Shown: positions 1-8,858 of the stretch, in pieces | Layout of the letters: every line of letters starts with the position of its first letter | Position numbering within the stretch: position 1 is the first letter of the stretch | Assembly (NCBI GenBank): GCA_946498245.1 | Contig: CAMMNN010000026.1 | Coordinates: 1-49,274 of the forward strand | Source of the DNA: an uncultured Clostridium sp. | GTDB lineage: Bacteria; Bacillota; Clostridia; Lachnospirales; Lachnospiraceae | Length of the DNA: 49,274 nucleotides | Direction: 5' to 3' | Notes under the pieces: model-generated | What the model saw: the letters and a program-made list of their open reading frames with translations, nothing else | Databases searched by the model: none | What the model was told of the DNA's origin: nothing | Made by a program: the position numbers and the translations under genes

Positions 1-55
1 CGGTACGCACGGTGGTGTGAGAGGACGGCGGTTAATCACCGCCTCCTACTCGATT
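1..55 (+). mobile_element. 3-prime end of a group II intron (domains V-VI)
   Basis: The window opens inside what looks like domain V of a bacterial group II intron: its second strand (CGGTACGCACGGTGGT, 1-16) would pair with a GAGCCGTGTG-type first strand lying off the window. Domain VI follows as a hairpin with GGCGG at 27-31 and CCGCC at 39-43, extended by AGG/CCT (22-24/45-47), with a candidate branch-point A at 48. The intron should end near CTCGAT, at about 54-55. The reverse transcriptase gene, if present, would lie upstream and cannot be seen. The family call rests on recognising the domain V/VI layout, not on an alignment. Confidence 0.72.
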
Positions 56-83
56 ATTGTTTCCAACCCTGTCAGACAGATGC

Positions 84-119
84 CGTAAAATAGTAATTTT
101 TTAGAATTACTGTCTTACG
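84..119. other. Stem-loop downstream of the intron end and of copA
   Basis: CGTAA (84-88) pairs with TTACG (115-119) and AGTAATT (92-98) pairs with AATTACT (105-111), with a 3x3 internal loop between the two stems and a six-base loop. Short CTGTC/GACAG repeats surround it (69-79, 110-114, 135-140). It lies between the intron end and the end of copA. It could end copA transcription on the minus strand, but the following T run is only four bases. Otherwise 56-163 shows no gene. Confidence 0.4.
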
Positions 120-163
120 AGCACCCATCTAAATAGACAGCCCCTTTATACGGGCCCCCTGCT

Positions 164-373
164 TTACTGGATAGAGGTTACGGTGTAGTCCTGATCCTCC
201 ACAGCTTTTTTCAGAACACCATCGTCTACCGCTTCCTTTAAGGTGACAACGGCAGTTCCGTTTTCATGGCTGACAACAGCCTGTTCTACCTGGGGCAGAG
301 CTTCCAGAGTCTTTTTCACACGGGCCTCGCAGTGTCCGCACATCATTCCTTCGATTTTCATAGTTTTTTCCAT
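164..373 (-). other. copZ: Possible internal translation start giving a free CopZ-like chaperone
   Basis: Inside copA, AAGGAGA (388-382 on the minus strand) sits 8 bases before ATG (373-371). Translation from there would yield a 69-aa protein that is exactly the C-terminal HMA domain, with MMCGHC as the metal site, the usual length of a Firmicutes CopZ. Either copZ was once a separate downstream gene that fused to copA and kept its ribosome site, or both forms are made. The ribosome site and length are seen; dual expression is inferred. Confidence 0.5.
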
Positions 374-2680
374 GGTTTTTGTCTCCTTTTTTCTTGATTT
401 TACTTTTTTATCTCTTTTTGTGCTGCGGATATTGAAGAAATTAAGCCGCAGCGCATTGGATACGACACAGAAGCTGGATAAGCTCATGGCGGCGGCGCCG
501 AACATAGGATTCAGCTTCCAGCCAAAGAGGGGAATCCAGACGCCGGCAGCCAGAGGGATACCGATAACGTTGTAGAAAAACGCCCAGAACAGGTTTTCGT
601 GAATGTTTCTGAGGGTGGCCCGACTGAGCCGTATGGCGGCGGGGACGTCGCTTAAACGGCTTTTCATTAAGACAATGTCGGCGGCGTCGATGGCAATATC
701 CGTGCCGGCTCCAATGGCAATGCCAATGTCCGCCCGGGTAAGAGCGGGGGCGTCGTTGATGCCGTCGCCTACCATGGCCACTTTGCCCTTGTTTTTCAGA
801 GAACGGATTACGCTTTCTTTGCCTTCCGGAAGGACTCCGGCGATAACCTCATCAACTCCTGCCTGCCTGCCAATGGCTCTGGCGGTTCTTTCGTTGTCAC
901 CTGTGAGCATGACCACATGGATCCCCATATTTTGAAGTTCTTTGACAGCCTGGGGACTGTCTTCTTTTATGGTATCGGCGACGGCGATAATTCCGGCAAG
1001 CTCCTTGTCTTTCATAAACAGCAGGGGAGTTTTGCCTTCCTCCGCCAGACGATCCGCTTTTTCCCTGAGAGAATCCGGGATAGAGGTTTGGCCGCTGATA
1101 AAGGCCAGACTGCCGCCTGTGAGAACGGCTCCCTTTTGGACGGCGGAAAGGCCGTTGCCGGGAAGGGCGGAAAAGTCGGAAACTTCACTGGCTGCCAATC
1201 CCAGTTCCTCCGCTTTCTTTAAAACAGCTTTGGCGAGAGGATGCTCGCTTTTCTTTTCCAGAGATGCGGCGAGCTGGAGAAGGTCTTGCTCCGTATATCC
1301 ATTGGCGGCAATGAGATCCGTCACCTGGGGTTCTCCGCTGGTAATGGTTCCGGTCTTATCCAGGGCAACGATCTGCATTTTTCCCGTTTCTTCCAGGGAC
1401 ACGGCAGTTTTAAAGAGAATACCGTTTTTGGCCCCCATACCGTTTCCTACCATAATGGCTACGGGAGTAGCAAGGCCCAGAGCGCAGGGGCAGCTAATGA
1501 CCAGGACGGAAATGCCGCGGGCCAGAGCAAAACCAAAGGTCTGACCGGCCAAAAGCCATACCAGGATGGTGACGATGGCAATGGAAATAACGGCGGGAAC
1601 AAAGATTCCCGAAACCTTATCCGCTACTTTGGCAATGGGAGCTTTGGTGGCGGCGGCGTCGCTGACCATCTGGATAATCTGGGAAAACGTAGTGTCTTCC
1701 CCCACTCTGGTGGCTTCGCAGCGGATATAGCCCGACTGGTTTAAGGTGGCGGCGGAAACTAAATCCCCCGGGGCTTTATCCACAGGAATGCTTTCCCCTG
1801 TAAGGGCTGATTCATTAACGGCGCTGCTGCCTTCTACAATGCGTCCGTCTACGGGGATGTTTTCTCCGGGGCGGACGGCAAAAATGTCGCCTTTTTGGAC
1901 TTCCTCAATGGATACCTGGACCTCCTCTCCGTTTCTGAGAAGAGTGGCGGTTTTAGGAGCCAGCTTCATGAGATTTTTCAGGGCGTCCGTAGTCCTGCCC
2001 TTGGAGCGGGCTTCCAGCATTTTCCCTACGGTAATCAGGGTCAGAATCATAGCGGCGGATTCAAAGTAAAACTCATGCATATAGGCCATAACTGCTGCCG
2101 CGTCTCCCTTTGCCTGGGCGTCTGTCATGGCAAAAAGGGCGTAAGTGCTGTATACGAAAGAAGCTCCGGAGCCCAGGGCCACCAGGGTATCCATATTGGG
2201 GGCTTTGTGCCACAGGCTTTTAAAACCGCTGATAAAGAATTTCTGGTTAATGACCATGACAATGACTGTCAGAATTAACTGCAGAAGTCCCATGGCCACA
2301 TGGTTATTTTCAAAAAACGCCGGCACGGGCCAGCCCCACATCATATGCCCCATGGAAAAATACATGAGGACAATTAAAAACCCAAGGGAGGAAATCAGCC
2401 GCTGTTTGAGTACCGGCGTTTCCCGATCCTTTAACATATCTTCGGCGGAATCGGAGGAGGCGGCCTTGCCCGCCGATTTTGCGCCCTTGACGGAAGCGCC
2501 GTATCCGGCTTCCTCTACCGCCCGAATAATTGCCTGGGGAGAAGCCGTTCCCTCTACCCCCATAGAATTAGTTAAAAGGCTGACGGAACAGGATGTAACT
2601 CCGTCCACCTTTGATACGGCCTTTTCAACCCGGGCGCTGCAGGCGGCGCAGCTCATGCCCGTTACCGTATATTGCTCCAT
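164..2680 (-). CDS. copA: Copper-exporting P1B-type ATPase with a C-terminal CopZ-like domain
   Basis: Membrane ATPase that pumps Cu(I) out of the cytoplasm. The 838-aa protein starts with a heavy-metal-associated domain (GMSCAAC, residues 8-14). It then has membrane helices from about residue 95, the actuator motif TGES (294-297), the intramembrane metal site CPC (397-399), the phosphorylation motif DKTGT (441-445), the nucleotide-site HP (480-481) and GDGIND (638-643). After the last helices and a basic linker comes a second metal-binding domain, GMMCGHC (778-784). The start has a good GGAGGTGA ribosome site. csoR lies 24 bp upstream in the same direction, so the two form a copper operon. 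The odd part is the C-terminus: HMA domains are normally N-terminal in CopA, and here residues 770-838 look like a whole CopZ chaperone joined on. Confidence 0.96.
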   Translation of the reverse strand: MEQYTVTGMSCAACSARVEKAVSKVDGVTSCSVSLLTNSMGVEGTASPQAIIRAVEEAGYGASVKGAKSAGKAASSDSAEDMLKDRETPVLKQRLISSLGFLIVLMYFSMGHMMWGWPVPAFFENNHVAMGLLQLILTVIVMVINQKFFISGFKSLWHKAPNMDTLVALGSGASFVYSTYALFAMTDAQAKGDAAAVMAYMHEFYFESAAMILTLITVGKMLEARSKGRTTDALKNLMKLAPKTATLLRNGEEVQVSIEEVQKGDIFAVRPGENIPVDGRIVEGSSAVNESALTGESIPVDKAPGDLVSAATLNQSGYIRCEATRVGEDTTFSQIIQMVSDAAATKAPIAKVADKVSGIFVPAVISIAIVTILVWLLAGQTFGFALARGISVLVISCPCALGLATPVAIMVGNGMGAKNGILFKTAVSLEETGKMQIVALDKTGTITSGEPQVTDLIAANGYTEQDLLQLAASLEKKSEHPLAKAVLKKAEELGLAASEVSDFSALPGNGLSAVQKGAVLTGGSLAFISGQTSIPDSLREKADRLAEEGKTPLLFMKDKELAGIIAVADTIKEDSPQAVKELQNMGIHVVMLTGDNERTARAIGRQAGVDEVIAGVLPEGKESVIRSLKNKGKVAMVGDGINDAPALTRADIGIAIGAGTDIAIDAADIVLMKSRLSDVPAAIRLSRATLRNIHENLFWAFFYNVIGIPLAAGVWIPLFGWKLNPMFGAAAMSLSSFCVVSNALRLNFFNIRSTKRDKKVKSRKKETKTMEKTMKIEGMMCGHCEARVKKTLEALPQVEQAVVSHENGTAVVTLKEAVDDGVLKKAVEDQDYTVTSIQ

Positions 2681-2704
2681 AATGTTTGGTCACCTCCAAA
2701 ATCT

Positions 2705-3010
2705 TTATTTCATCAGCTTTTGCAGGAGAGCTACAAGCTCGTCAATGGTTTCGTCTTTGCCGTCCCGTATATCCCTGGCCACGCAGGTTTTGATGTGGTC
2801 GGCAAGAAGTTCCCGGTTAAATGCGTTTATGGCCGCCGTAACGGCGGAGGACTGGATAAGAATATCGGCGCAGTAGGCGTTTTTTTCCACCATGCCCTTG
2901 ATCCCGCGGATCTGGCCTTCGATTCGGTTTAACCGGTGAATTAAATGTTTATATTCTTCCTCAGAACGTTTTTTAGTTCTGGGGGAACAGCAGCAGGTTT
3001 TTTCTTCCAT
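2705..3010 (-). CDS. csoR: CsoR-family copper-sensing repressor
   Basis: Small all-helical repressor (101 aa from the chosen start) that leaves DNA when it binds Cu(I). The core reads HRLNRIEGQIRGI, followed by the family's metal ligands: a Cys in YCADIL and the His/Cys pair in DHIKTC. A Cys-rich N-terminus (KTCCCSP) precedes the fold. The ATG at 3010 is preferred because GAGGTGG lies just upstream; a longer frame to 3037 would run into the promoter. It is the first gene of the csoR-copA operon and its operator lies directly upstream, so it should repress itself and copA until copper rises. Confidence 0.93.
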   Translation of the reverse strand: MEEKTCCCSPRTKKRSEEEYKHLIHRLNRIEGQIRGIKGMVEKNAYCADILIQSSAVTAAINAFNRELLADHIKTCVARDIRDGKDETIDELVALLQKLMK

Positions 3011-3037
3011 TAGGTTCCACCTCTCTTTCTGAATCAC

Positions 3038-3067
3038 ATTATATACCCTACAGGGGTATTATGTCAA
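3038..3067 (-). promoter_or_regulatory. csoR-copA promoter with CsoR operator in the spacer
   Basis: On the minus strand TTGACA (3067-3062) and TATAAT (3043-3038) are perfect consensus boxes 18 bp apart. The spacer holds the dyad ATACCC-TACAG-GGGTAT (3043-3059 on the plus strand), which matches the GC-flanked pseudo-palindrome used by CsoR proteins. A bound repressor would occlude RNA polymerase directly. Confidence 0.85.
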
Positions 3068-3086
3068 GGCCCGAAATTCTTCCAGC

Positions 3087-3115
3087 TTGCGTCGATTGCA
3101 GAAAACAGCTATAAT
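3087..3115 (+). promoter_or_regulatory. Candidate promoter for the FliB-like gene
   Basis: TTGCGT (3087-3092) and TATAAT (3110-3115) are separated by 17 bp, about 50 bp before the chosen start codon. It is divergent from the csoR promoter. The -10 is perfect and the -35 is weak. Confidence 0.5.
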
Positions 3116-3164
3116 ACGGAAAAACGTTTTAATTCGGATCAAAAAGAAAGGCGGAATCTGTCTG

Positions 3165-4277
3165 ATGGTAATCCGGTACCCTCTTTATTGGAAACAATTT
3201 CACTGCGCCGCCGGCCAGTGCCCCGATACCTGCTGCCAGGGCTGGGACATAGCCCTGGATCCCCAAACCCTGAAGCGCTACAGGAAAGAAAAGGGAAATC
3301 TTGGAAAAAAGCTGCGCCAAAAGGTTGACTTAAAAAAGAGCTGTCTGTCCTTTGACGGCGGCGTCTGCCCCTTTCTGGATTCAGAAGGCCTTTGCAGCGT
3401 CCAGAAAGCCGGAGGGGAAGAGATGCTGTCCAGAGCCTGCCGCCTCTATCCCAGACACACAGAGGAGTATGGCAGCCGGCGGGAGTGGTCCCTGTCCTTT
3501 TCCTGTCCTGAGGCGACGCGGCTGATTTTAGAGCAGGAAAAGCCTCTTGAATTTGCAGAAAAGGAGACATTAAAAAAGGGAAGGCCCGATAGTGAGATTG
3601 ACAGGCCCCTTTTGGATATTCTCCTTGCCGTAAGACGTTCCGCCATAGAAATCAGCCAGGACAGAAGGATTCCTTTGGGATTTCGGATGGCCATGGTTCT
3701 GGCTATGGCAAAGGATGTGCAAAGGCGGCTGGAACTGGGAAGAGAAAAGGAAATTCTTCCCTATATAAGACGTTTAGAAGAACGCAGAATGGCATCCCGG
3801 CCGTGGCTCTGGCCAGTATGGGAGGCCGTCCGGAAAAACCGGAGAGAACAGGAGCGGCTGATTCTGAAATGGGAGGATTTTTTATGGGAGCTGCCGCCCT
3901 GGGAAAAGAACTGGCGGACGTTGTTAAAAAAGGCGTGTCGGGCTTTGGAGGCAGCGGAAGGGGAAGCAGGAGAGGGGGAGGACTTTTCCGTGGCCTTTGA
4001 GCATATTCTGGTTTCCTATCTGGACTTGTATCTGCCTGGAGCCGTGTACGACGGCGACGTACTGACTAAGGCCAAAATGGCTCTTTACCACTGCCTGATG
4101 CTGCAGAAAATGGAGACTGCCCTGGAAACTCCGGTAAAAGAGTGGCTCCATATTTATGCCAGAGAAACGGAGCATTATGAAGAGAATGTGAAAGCTTTGG
4201 AGCGGGCGCTGAAAACCAGGACAGAATTTCGCACAGAAGAGATAATGGCCTGCGTACTTCCGGCAAAAATAGAATAA
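3165..4277 (+). CDS. fliB: FliB-like flagellin lysine-N-methylase family protein
   Basis: 370-aa protein with the family's N-terminal cysteine cluster: CPDTCCQGWDI near residues 18-28, then a second set around CPFLDSEGLCSVQ and SRACRLYPR. This Cys pattern probably binds an iron-sulfur cluster. The family is named for methylating lysines of flagellin, but no flagellar gene is visible here, so the real substrate is unknown. The start at 3165 is chosen because the family begins with a short stretch before YPLYW, and AAAGGCGG lies upstream; a longer frame opens at 3087 but overlaps the promoter. The C-terminal half is a helical region without recognisable motifs. Confidence 0.8.
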   Translation: MVIRYPLYWKQFHCAAGQCPDTCCQGWDIALDPQTLKRYRKEKGNLGKKLRQKVDLKKSCLSFDGGVCPFLDSEGLCSVQKAGGEEMLSRACRLYPRHTEEYGSRREWSLSFSCPEATRLILEQEKPLEFAEKETLKKGRPDSEIDRPLLDILLAVRRSAIEISQDRRIPLGFRMAMVLAMAKDVQRRLELGREKEILPYIRRLEERRMASRPWLWPVWEAVRKNRREQERLILKWEDFLWELPPWEKNWRTLLKKACRALEAAEGEAGEGEDFSVAFEHILVSYLDLYLPGAVYDGDVLTKAKMALYHCLMLQKMETALETPVKEWLHIYARETEHYEENVKALERALKTRTEFRTEEIMACVLPAKIE

Positions 4278-4412
4278 GCCATTGAAACCGGGATAAATAT
4301 TCGCATATACGATTAAAAACCAGATATTCGAAAATAACAGATTATGTAAGCCCTTTCAAATCAATTTACTGAAAAAAACTGCATTTTTTGGCAGAATGAG
4401 GATGGAAATCCC

Positions 4413-4440
4413 TTTACGGAAGCTGAAATTATGCTATAAT
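4413..4440 (+). promoter_or_regulatory. ppdK promoter
   Basis: TTTACG (4413-4418) and a perfect TATAAT (4435-4440) stand 16 bp apart. Transcription should begin near 4447, so the mRNA would start almost directly with the leader hairpin at 4458. The stretch 4278-4412 is AT-rich and shows no gene. Confidence 0.6.
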
Positions 4441-4457
4441 ACATTTGTTAAGGAACA

Positions 4458-4556
4458 GCAAGCGCACATGTAGAAGGGACCCGCATGGACAAAATTTCGG
4501 TGGGGTTTTCTATATGTGCGCTTGTACAGGCGAGTCAAACCCGAGGACTTGTCTGT
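4458..4556 (+). ncRNA. Structured 5-prime leader of ppdK (two hairpins)
   Basis: Hairpin 1 has perfect 10-bp arms AAGCGCACAT (4460-4469) and ATGTGCGCTT (4514-4523). Pairing continues outward (C4459-G4524) and inward (TAGAA with TTCTA and ACCC with GGGT, apart from a small bulge), so the stem covers most of 4458-4525. Hairpin 2 follows at once: ACAGGCGAG (4526-4534) with CTTGTCTGT (4548-4556), nine pairs including two G-U. About 40 bases then lead to the AGGAGG of ppdK. I cannot match it to a known riboswitch class. Regulation of ppdK is inferred from position. Confidence 0.55.
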
Positions 4557-4595
4557 GAGTCTAATTCAAACAAAACTTTTAGGAGGAAATTACGA

Positions 4596-7220
4596 ATGGC
4601 AAAATGGGTTTACTTATTCAAAGAAGGCAATGCCGACATGAGAAATCTCTTGGGCGGCAAAGGCGCAAACCTGGCTGAAATGACCAACCTGGGCCTTCCG
4701 GTACCCCAGGGCTTTACCATCACTACGGAAGCCTGCACTCAGTATTATGAGGACGGAAAAAAGATCAATGACGAGATCATGGGACAGATTATGGAGCATA
4801 TCACCAAGATGGAAGAGATCACCGGAAAGAAATTCGGCGATAAGGAAAACCCCCTTTTGGTATCTGTTCGTTCCGGCGCCCGTGCATCCATGCCCGGTAT
4901 GATGGACACTATCTTAAACCTGGGTCTGAATGAAGAAGTAGTGGAGGTTCTGGCTGCTAAATCCGGCAATCCCCGTTGGGCTTGGGACTGCTACAGAAGA
5001 TTTATCCAGATGTTCTCCGACGTTGTTATGGAAGTCGGAAAGAAGTATTTTGAAGAATTAATCGATAAGATGAAAGCCGAGAGAGGCATTACCCAGGACG
5101 TTGATTTGACTGCTGATGATCTGAAAGAGCTGGCAAATCAGTTTAAGGCTGAGTACAAAGAGAAAATCGGCGAAGACTTCCCCACTGATCCCAAGGTTCA
5201 GTTAATGGAAGCAATCAAAGCCGTATTCCGTTCCTGGGACAACCCCAGAGCAAACGTATACCGCCGCGACAACGATATTCCTTATTCCTGGGGTACCGCT
5301 GTAAACGTACAGATGATGGCATTCGGTAATATGGGCGAAACCTCCGGTACCGGCGTTGCCTTCACCCGTGATCCTGCAACCGGCGAAAAGCACCTGATGG
5401 GTGAGTTCCTGATGAATGCACAGGGCGAAGACGTAGTAGCTGGTATTCGTACTCCTCAGAAGATCGACCAGTTAAAGGAAGTAATGCCGGAAGTTTACGA
5501 TCAGTTTGTAAATATCTGCCATACCTTGGAAGACCATTACCGCGATATGCAGGATATGGAATTTACCATTGAGGACAAAAAGCTGTATATGCTTCAGACC
5601 CGTAATGGCAAGAGAACCGCAAAGGCAGCTTTAAAGATTGCCTGCGATTTAGTAGATGAAGGAATGATTACCGAGGAGACAGCAGTTAAGATGATCGATC
5701 CCAGAAACCTGGACACTCTGCTGCATCCTCAGTTTGATACAGAAGCATTAAAGAAGTCTGAGCCTATTGCAAAAGCTCTGGCTGCATCTCCGGGCGCTGC
5801 CTGCGGCAAGATCGTATTCTCTGCAGAAGACGCTAAGGAATGGAACGCAAGAGGAGAGAAAGTGGTTCTGGTTCGTCTGGAAACCTCTCCGGAAGATATT
5901 GAAGGTATGAAAGCTGCTCAGGGTATCCTGACTGTCCGCGGCGGTATGACCAGCCACGCTGCAGTAGTAGCCCGCGGCATGGGTATCTGCTGCGTATCCG
6001 GCTGCTCCGAGATTGCAATGGACGAAGAAAACAAGAAATTCGTTCTGGCCGGCAAGGAATACCATGAGGGCGACTGGCTGTCCATCGACGGTTCTACCGG
6101 AAACATTTACGACGGTATTATCCCCACTGTAGACGCTACCATTGCAGGTGAGTTCGGCAGAATCATGGCCTGGGCTGACAAGTACAGAAAGCTGAAAGTA
6201 AGAACCAATGCAGATACTCCGGCTGACGCAAAGAAGGCCAGAGAGCTGGGCGCAGAGGGCATCGGCCTTTGCCGTACTGAGCATATGTTCTTTGAAGGCG
6301 ACAGAATCGACGCATTCCGCGAGATGATCTGCTCCGACACTGTAGAAGAGAGAGAAGCTGCTCTGGAGAAGATCCTTCCGGTACAGCAGGGCGATTTCGA
6401 GAAGTTATACGAAGCTCTGGAAGGCAATCCTGTTACCATCCGTTTCCTGGATCCGCCGCTGCATGAGTTTGTTCCCACTGAGGAAGCAGACATTGAGAAG
6501 CTGGCTAACGCTCAGGGCAAGACCGTTGAGCAGATTAAGAACATCATTGCATCCCTCCATGAGTTCAACCCCATGATGGGCCACAGAGGCTGCCGTCTGG
6601 CCGTTACCTATCCGGAAATCGCCAAGATGCAGACCAAGGCTGTTATCCGTGCAGCTATCAATGTAAAGAAGGCTCATCCCGATTGGAACATTGTTCCGGA
6701 AATCATGATTCCGTTAGTTGGCGATGCAAAAGAATTAAAATATGTTAAGAAGTTCGTTGTAGAAACTGCTGACGCAGAAATCGCAGCCAGCGGCGTTGAA
6801 CTGAAATATGAAGTAGGTACCATGATCGAGATCCCGAGAGCAGCTCTGACTGCAGACGAGATTGCAAAGGACGCTGAGTTCTTCTGCTTCGGTACCAACG
6901 ACCTGACCCAGATGACCTATGGCTTCTCCCGTGACGATGCAGGCAAGTTCCTGAATGCTTACTACGACGCTAAGATCTTCGAGAATGATCCCTTTGCAAA
7001 ACTGGATCAGACCGGCGTTGGCAAGCTGATGGAAATGGCTATTAAGTTAGGAAAGGCAACCCGTCCTGATATGCATGTAGGTATCTGCGGCGAGCACGGC
7101 GGCGACCCGTCTTCCGTAGAGTTCTGCCATAAGATTGGTTTGGACTACGTTTCCTGCTCACCTTTCCGTGTACCCATCGCAAGATTAGCAGCGGCACAGG
7201 CAGCAATCGCAAACAAATAA
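4596..7220 (+). CDS. ppdK: Pyruvate, phosphate dikinase
   Basis: Cytoplasmic enzyme that interconverts pyruvate + ATP + Pi and phosphoenolpyruvate + AMP + PPi; in anaerobic clostridia it serves PPi-linked glycolysis or gluconeogenesis. The protein is 874 aa, the usual length. The N-terminal ATP-grasp domain includes GGKGANLAEM and SVRSGA. The swivelling phospho-His domain has GGMTSHAAV with the catalytic His at about residue 454. The C-terminal PEP/pyruvate barrel carries GICGEHGGD with Cys831, the position expected from the clostridial enzyme. The open frame extends upstream to 4485, but that part lies in the hairpin leader; the start at 4596 has AGGAGG 10 bases upstream and begins the conserved sequence. 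Monocistronic, with its own promoter and terminator. Confidence 0.97.
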   Translation: MAKWVYLFKEGNADMRNLLGGKGANLAEMTNLGLPVPQGFTITTEACTQYYEDGKKINDEIMGQIMEHITKMEEITGKKFGDKENPLLVSVRSGARASMPGMMDTILNLGLNEEVVEVLAAKSGNPRWAWDCYRRFIQMFSDVVMEVGKKYFEELIDKMKAERGITQDVDLTADDLKELANQFKAEYKEKIGEDFPTDPKVQLMEAIKAVFRSWDNPRANVYRRDNDIPYSWGTAVNVQMMAFGNMGETSGTGVAFTRDPATGEKHLMGEFLMNAQGEDVVAGIRTPQKIDQLKEVMPEVYDQFVNICHTLEDHYRDMQDMEFTIEDKKLYMLQTRNGKRTAKAALKIACDLVDEGMITEETAVKMIDPRNLDTLLHPQFDTEALKKSEPIAKALAASPGAACGKIVFSAEDAKEWNARGEKVVLVRLETSPEDIEGMKAAQGILTVRGGMTSHAAVVARGMGICCVSGCSEIAMDEENKKFVLAGKEYHEGDWLSIDGSTGNIYDGIIPTVDATIAGEFGRIMAWADKYRKLKVRTNADTPADAKKARELGAEGIGLCRTEHMFFEGDRIDAFREMICSDTVEEREAALEKILPVQQGDFEKLYEALEGNPVTIRFLDPPLHEFVPTEEADIEKLANAQGKTVEQIKNIIASLHEFNPMMGHRGCRLAVTYPEIAKMQTKAVIRAAINVKKAHPDWNIVPEIMIPLVGDAKELKYVKKFVVETADAEIAASGVELKYEVGTMIEIPRAALTADEIAKDAEFFCFGTNDLTQMTYGFSRDDAGKFLNAYYDAKIFENDPFAKLDQTGVGKLMEMAIKLGKATRPDMHVGICGEHGGDPSSVEFCHKIGLDYVSCSPFRVPIARLAAAQAAIANK

Positions 7221-7244
7221 TAGTATAAACCAGTTTAAGCAAAA

Positions 7245-7290
7245 GGGCTTGTGGAAAAGCGAGAATTCGCTTTTTCGCAAGCCCATCTTC
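7245..7290 (+). terminator. Rho-independent terminator after ppdK
   Basis: GGGCTTG (7245-7251) pairs with CAAGCCC (7278-7284), and an inner GAAAAGCGA/TTCGCTTTTTC stem strengthens it. TCTTCTTT follows. Confidence 0.8.
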
Positions 7291-7387
7291 TTTGGACGGC
7301 TTATTTCCGGCCTTTTTGAAAAAAGAGCTGGTGGCAGGTGGGGAATGAAAAAGACGTTATAGAATGGACTGGAGATAAGGAAAAGGA

Positions 7388-8083
7388 ATGAACGAGGTAT
7401 TACGGCAGGAAAAGAAATACCTGATGAACATCTATGAAATGAAAAGACTGTCAGGAAAACTAAGCCAGGTTCTCATGGAAGACAAGCACAACGGCGCTAA
7501 TGGATACAGTATCCGGTCGCTGTATTTTGATACTCCCTATGATAATGACTTTTACGGCAAGGTGGACGGTCTTCTTCTTAGAAAAAAGATCCGTCTGCGT
7601 ATCTATGATCCCAAGGCGGAGTCGGCAATGCTGGAAATGAAGCAAAAGGAGGGAATGTATCAGAGAAAACGCTCTCTCAAGCTCTCCCGAGAGGATGCGT
7701 CTGCGCTGATTGCAGGGAATTACGGAGTCCTCTTGAAATACCGGGAATCCTTTGCTGCGGAATGCTACGGCGTTATGTGCACACAGGGCTATCGCCCCAA
7801 AACAGTGGTGGAATATCTCAGGAAAGCCTATGTGGCCAAGGAGAACTCCATAAGAATAACATTTGATTCCCGGATCATAGCCACGGAGGCAAGATATGAT
7901 ATTTTTGCCGAGGATTTGAATCTTTACCCGGTTATGGATCCCTTCAATATGGTACTGGAAGTAAAGTATAACGGCTTTTTATTAAATTACATAAAAAATC
8001 TTCTTGATATAGCAGACCGTTCCGAATTGTCTGTGAGCAAATATTGTCTGGCAAGGGGAATCAGCCAGGGATTTAATGGGTAA
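7388..8083 (+). CDS. VTC-domain (polyphosphate polymerase-like) protein
   Basis: 231-aa protein of the VTC/triphosphate-tunnel fold. The tunnel residues appear in order: QEKKY near the N-terminus, SLYFDT, KKIRLRIYD, LEMKQKEG, and EVKYNG near the C-terminus, all strands rich in charged side chains pointing into the tunnel. The family includes the catalytic domain of the yeast polyphosphate polymerase. In bacteria it is often found next to CotH and DUF4956 genes, where its substrate is not settled. There is no membrane segment. It is the first gene of the seven-gene operon; the DUF4956 gene starts 56 bp further on. Polyphosphate synthesis is a family inference only. Confidence 0.88.
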   Translation: MNEVLRQEKKYLMNIYEMKRLSGKLSQVLMEDKHNGANGYSIRSLYFDTPYDNDFYGKVDGLLLRKKIRLRIYDPKAESAMLEMKQKEGMYQRKRSLKLSREDASALIAGNYGVLLKYRESFAAECYGVMCTQGYRPKTVVEYLRKAYVAKENSIRITFDSRIIATEARYDIFAEDLNLYPVMDPFNMVLEVKYNGFLLNYIKNLLDIADRSELSVSKYCLARGISQGFNG

Positions 8084-8139
8084 AGAGGACATTCCGGTCA
8101 TTTTTATGTGGAAATAGACGGAAAATAAAGGAGACAGAT

Positions 8140-8817
8140 ATGAAGAAACTAATTTTGAATGCCATTGAGACAAGCGGTGACCTGACTGCAGAAGCAATTA
8201 TTCTCAGATTGTGTGCGGCGGCGATTATTGCAGCATTTATTTTTTTGTCGTACCGCCTTTCCCATGAGGGGAGTATATACAGCAGCAAGTTTAACATTTC
8301 ATTGGTAGTGCTGACGCTGATTACGACTACGGTAATGATTGTAATCGGGAACCATATTTCATTATCCCTTGGTATGGTTGGCGCATTGTCTATTGTCAGA
8401 TTTCGTACGGCAGTGAAAGATACAAGGGACGCCATATATATTTTCTGGTGTATCACTGTGGGCATTTGCTGCGGAGCCGGCGATTATGTAGTGGCGTCTT
8501 GCGGAAGCGTACTGATTTTTGCTGTGTTCCTTGTGTTTGGAAGGATCAAGAATGATAACCGGATGCTTTTGATTATCCGCACTGTGCGGATAAACGAAGA
8601 AAAGGTAGAGGCCCTTGTGTTTCAGTATTTTGACGGAAAGGCACAGCTTCGCGTTAAAAATACCACGGAAAGAAGCACTGAGTTTATCTTTGAACTGAGC
8701 AAAAGAGTTTTGGATAAATCCAGCCGCAAGGACAAAAGCTTTACATCATCCGTATATGAGATAGGCAATATTGAGTACTGCAATATTGTTATGCAGAATG
8801 ATGAAATCGGAAGCTGA
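8140..8817 (+). CDS. DUF4956 membrane protein
   Basis: 225-aa protein with about three to four N-terminal membrane segments, roughly residues 23-40, 50-66 and 100-135, and a soluble C-terminal domain of about 90 aa. The loop GMVGALSIVRFRTAVKD is the conserved core of the DUF4956 family. These proteins have no proven function but regularly sit between a VTC protein and a CotH protein, as here. AAGGAGA lies just before the ATG. The order VTC-DUF4956-CotH suggests the three form one membrane-associated module. Confidence 0.87.
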   Translation: MKKLILNAIETSGDLTAEAIILRLCAAAIIAAFIFLSYRLSHEGSIYSSKFNISLVVLTLITTTVMIVIGNHISLSLGMVGALSIVRFRTAVKDTRDAIYIFWCITVGICCGAGDYVVASCGSVLIFAVFLVFGRIKNDNRMLLIIRTVRINEEKVEALVFQYFDGKAQLRVKNTTERSTEFIFELSKRVLDKSSRKDKSFTSSVYEIGNIEYCNIVMQNDEIGS

Positions 8818-8858
8818 GAATCCGGGAAAAGCAGTGAGAAAATGGAATAGGAAACGGA

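Noticed and set aside
942..1544. 200-codon plus-strand frame opposite copA
   Set aside because: It is the antisense shadow of a well-supported ATPase with no ribosome site or family features.
4485..4595. N-terminal extension of PpdK
   Set aside because: The conserved sequence begins at 4596 after AGGAGG; the extension is the leader hairpin read as protein.
7221..7387. c-di-GMP riboswitch before the polysaccharide operon
   Set aside because: The conserved GCAAACC/GCAAAGCC-type core is absent; only the ppdK terminator and a plain leader are there.
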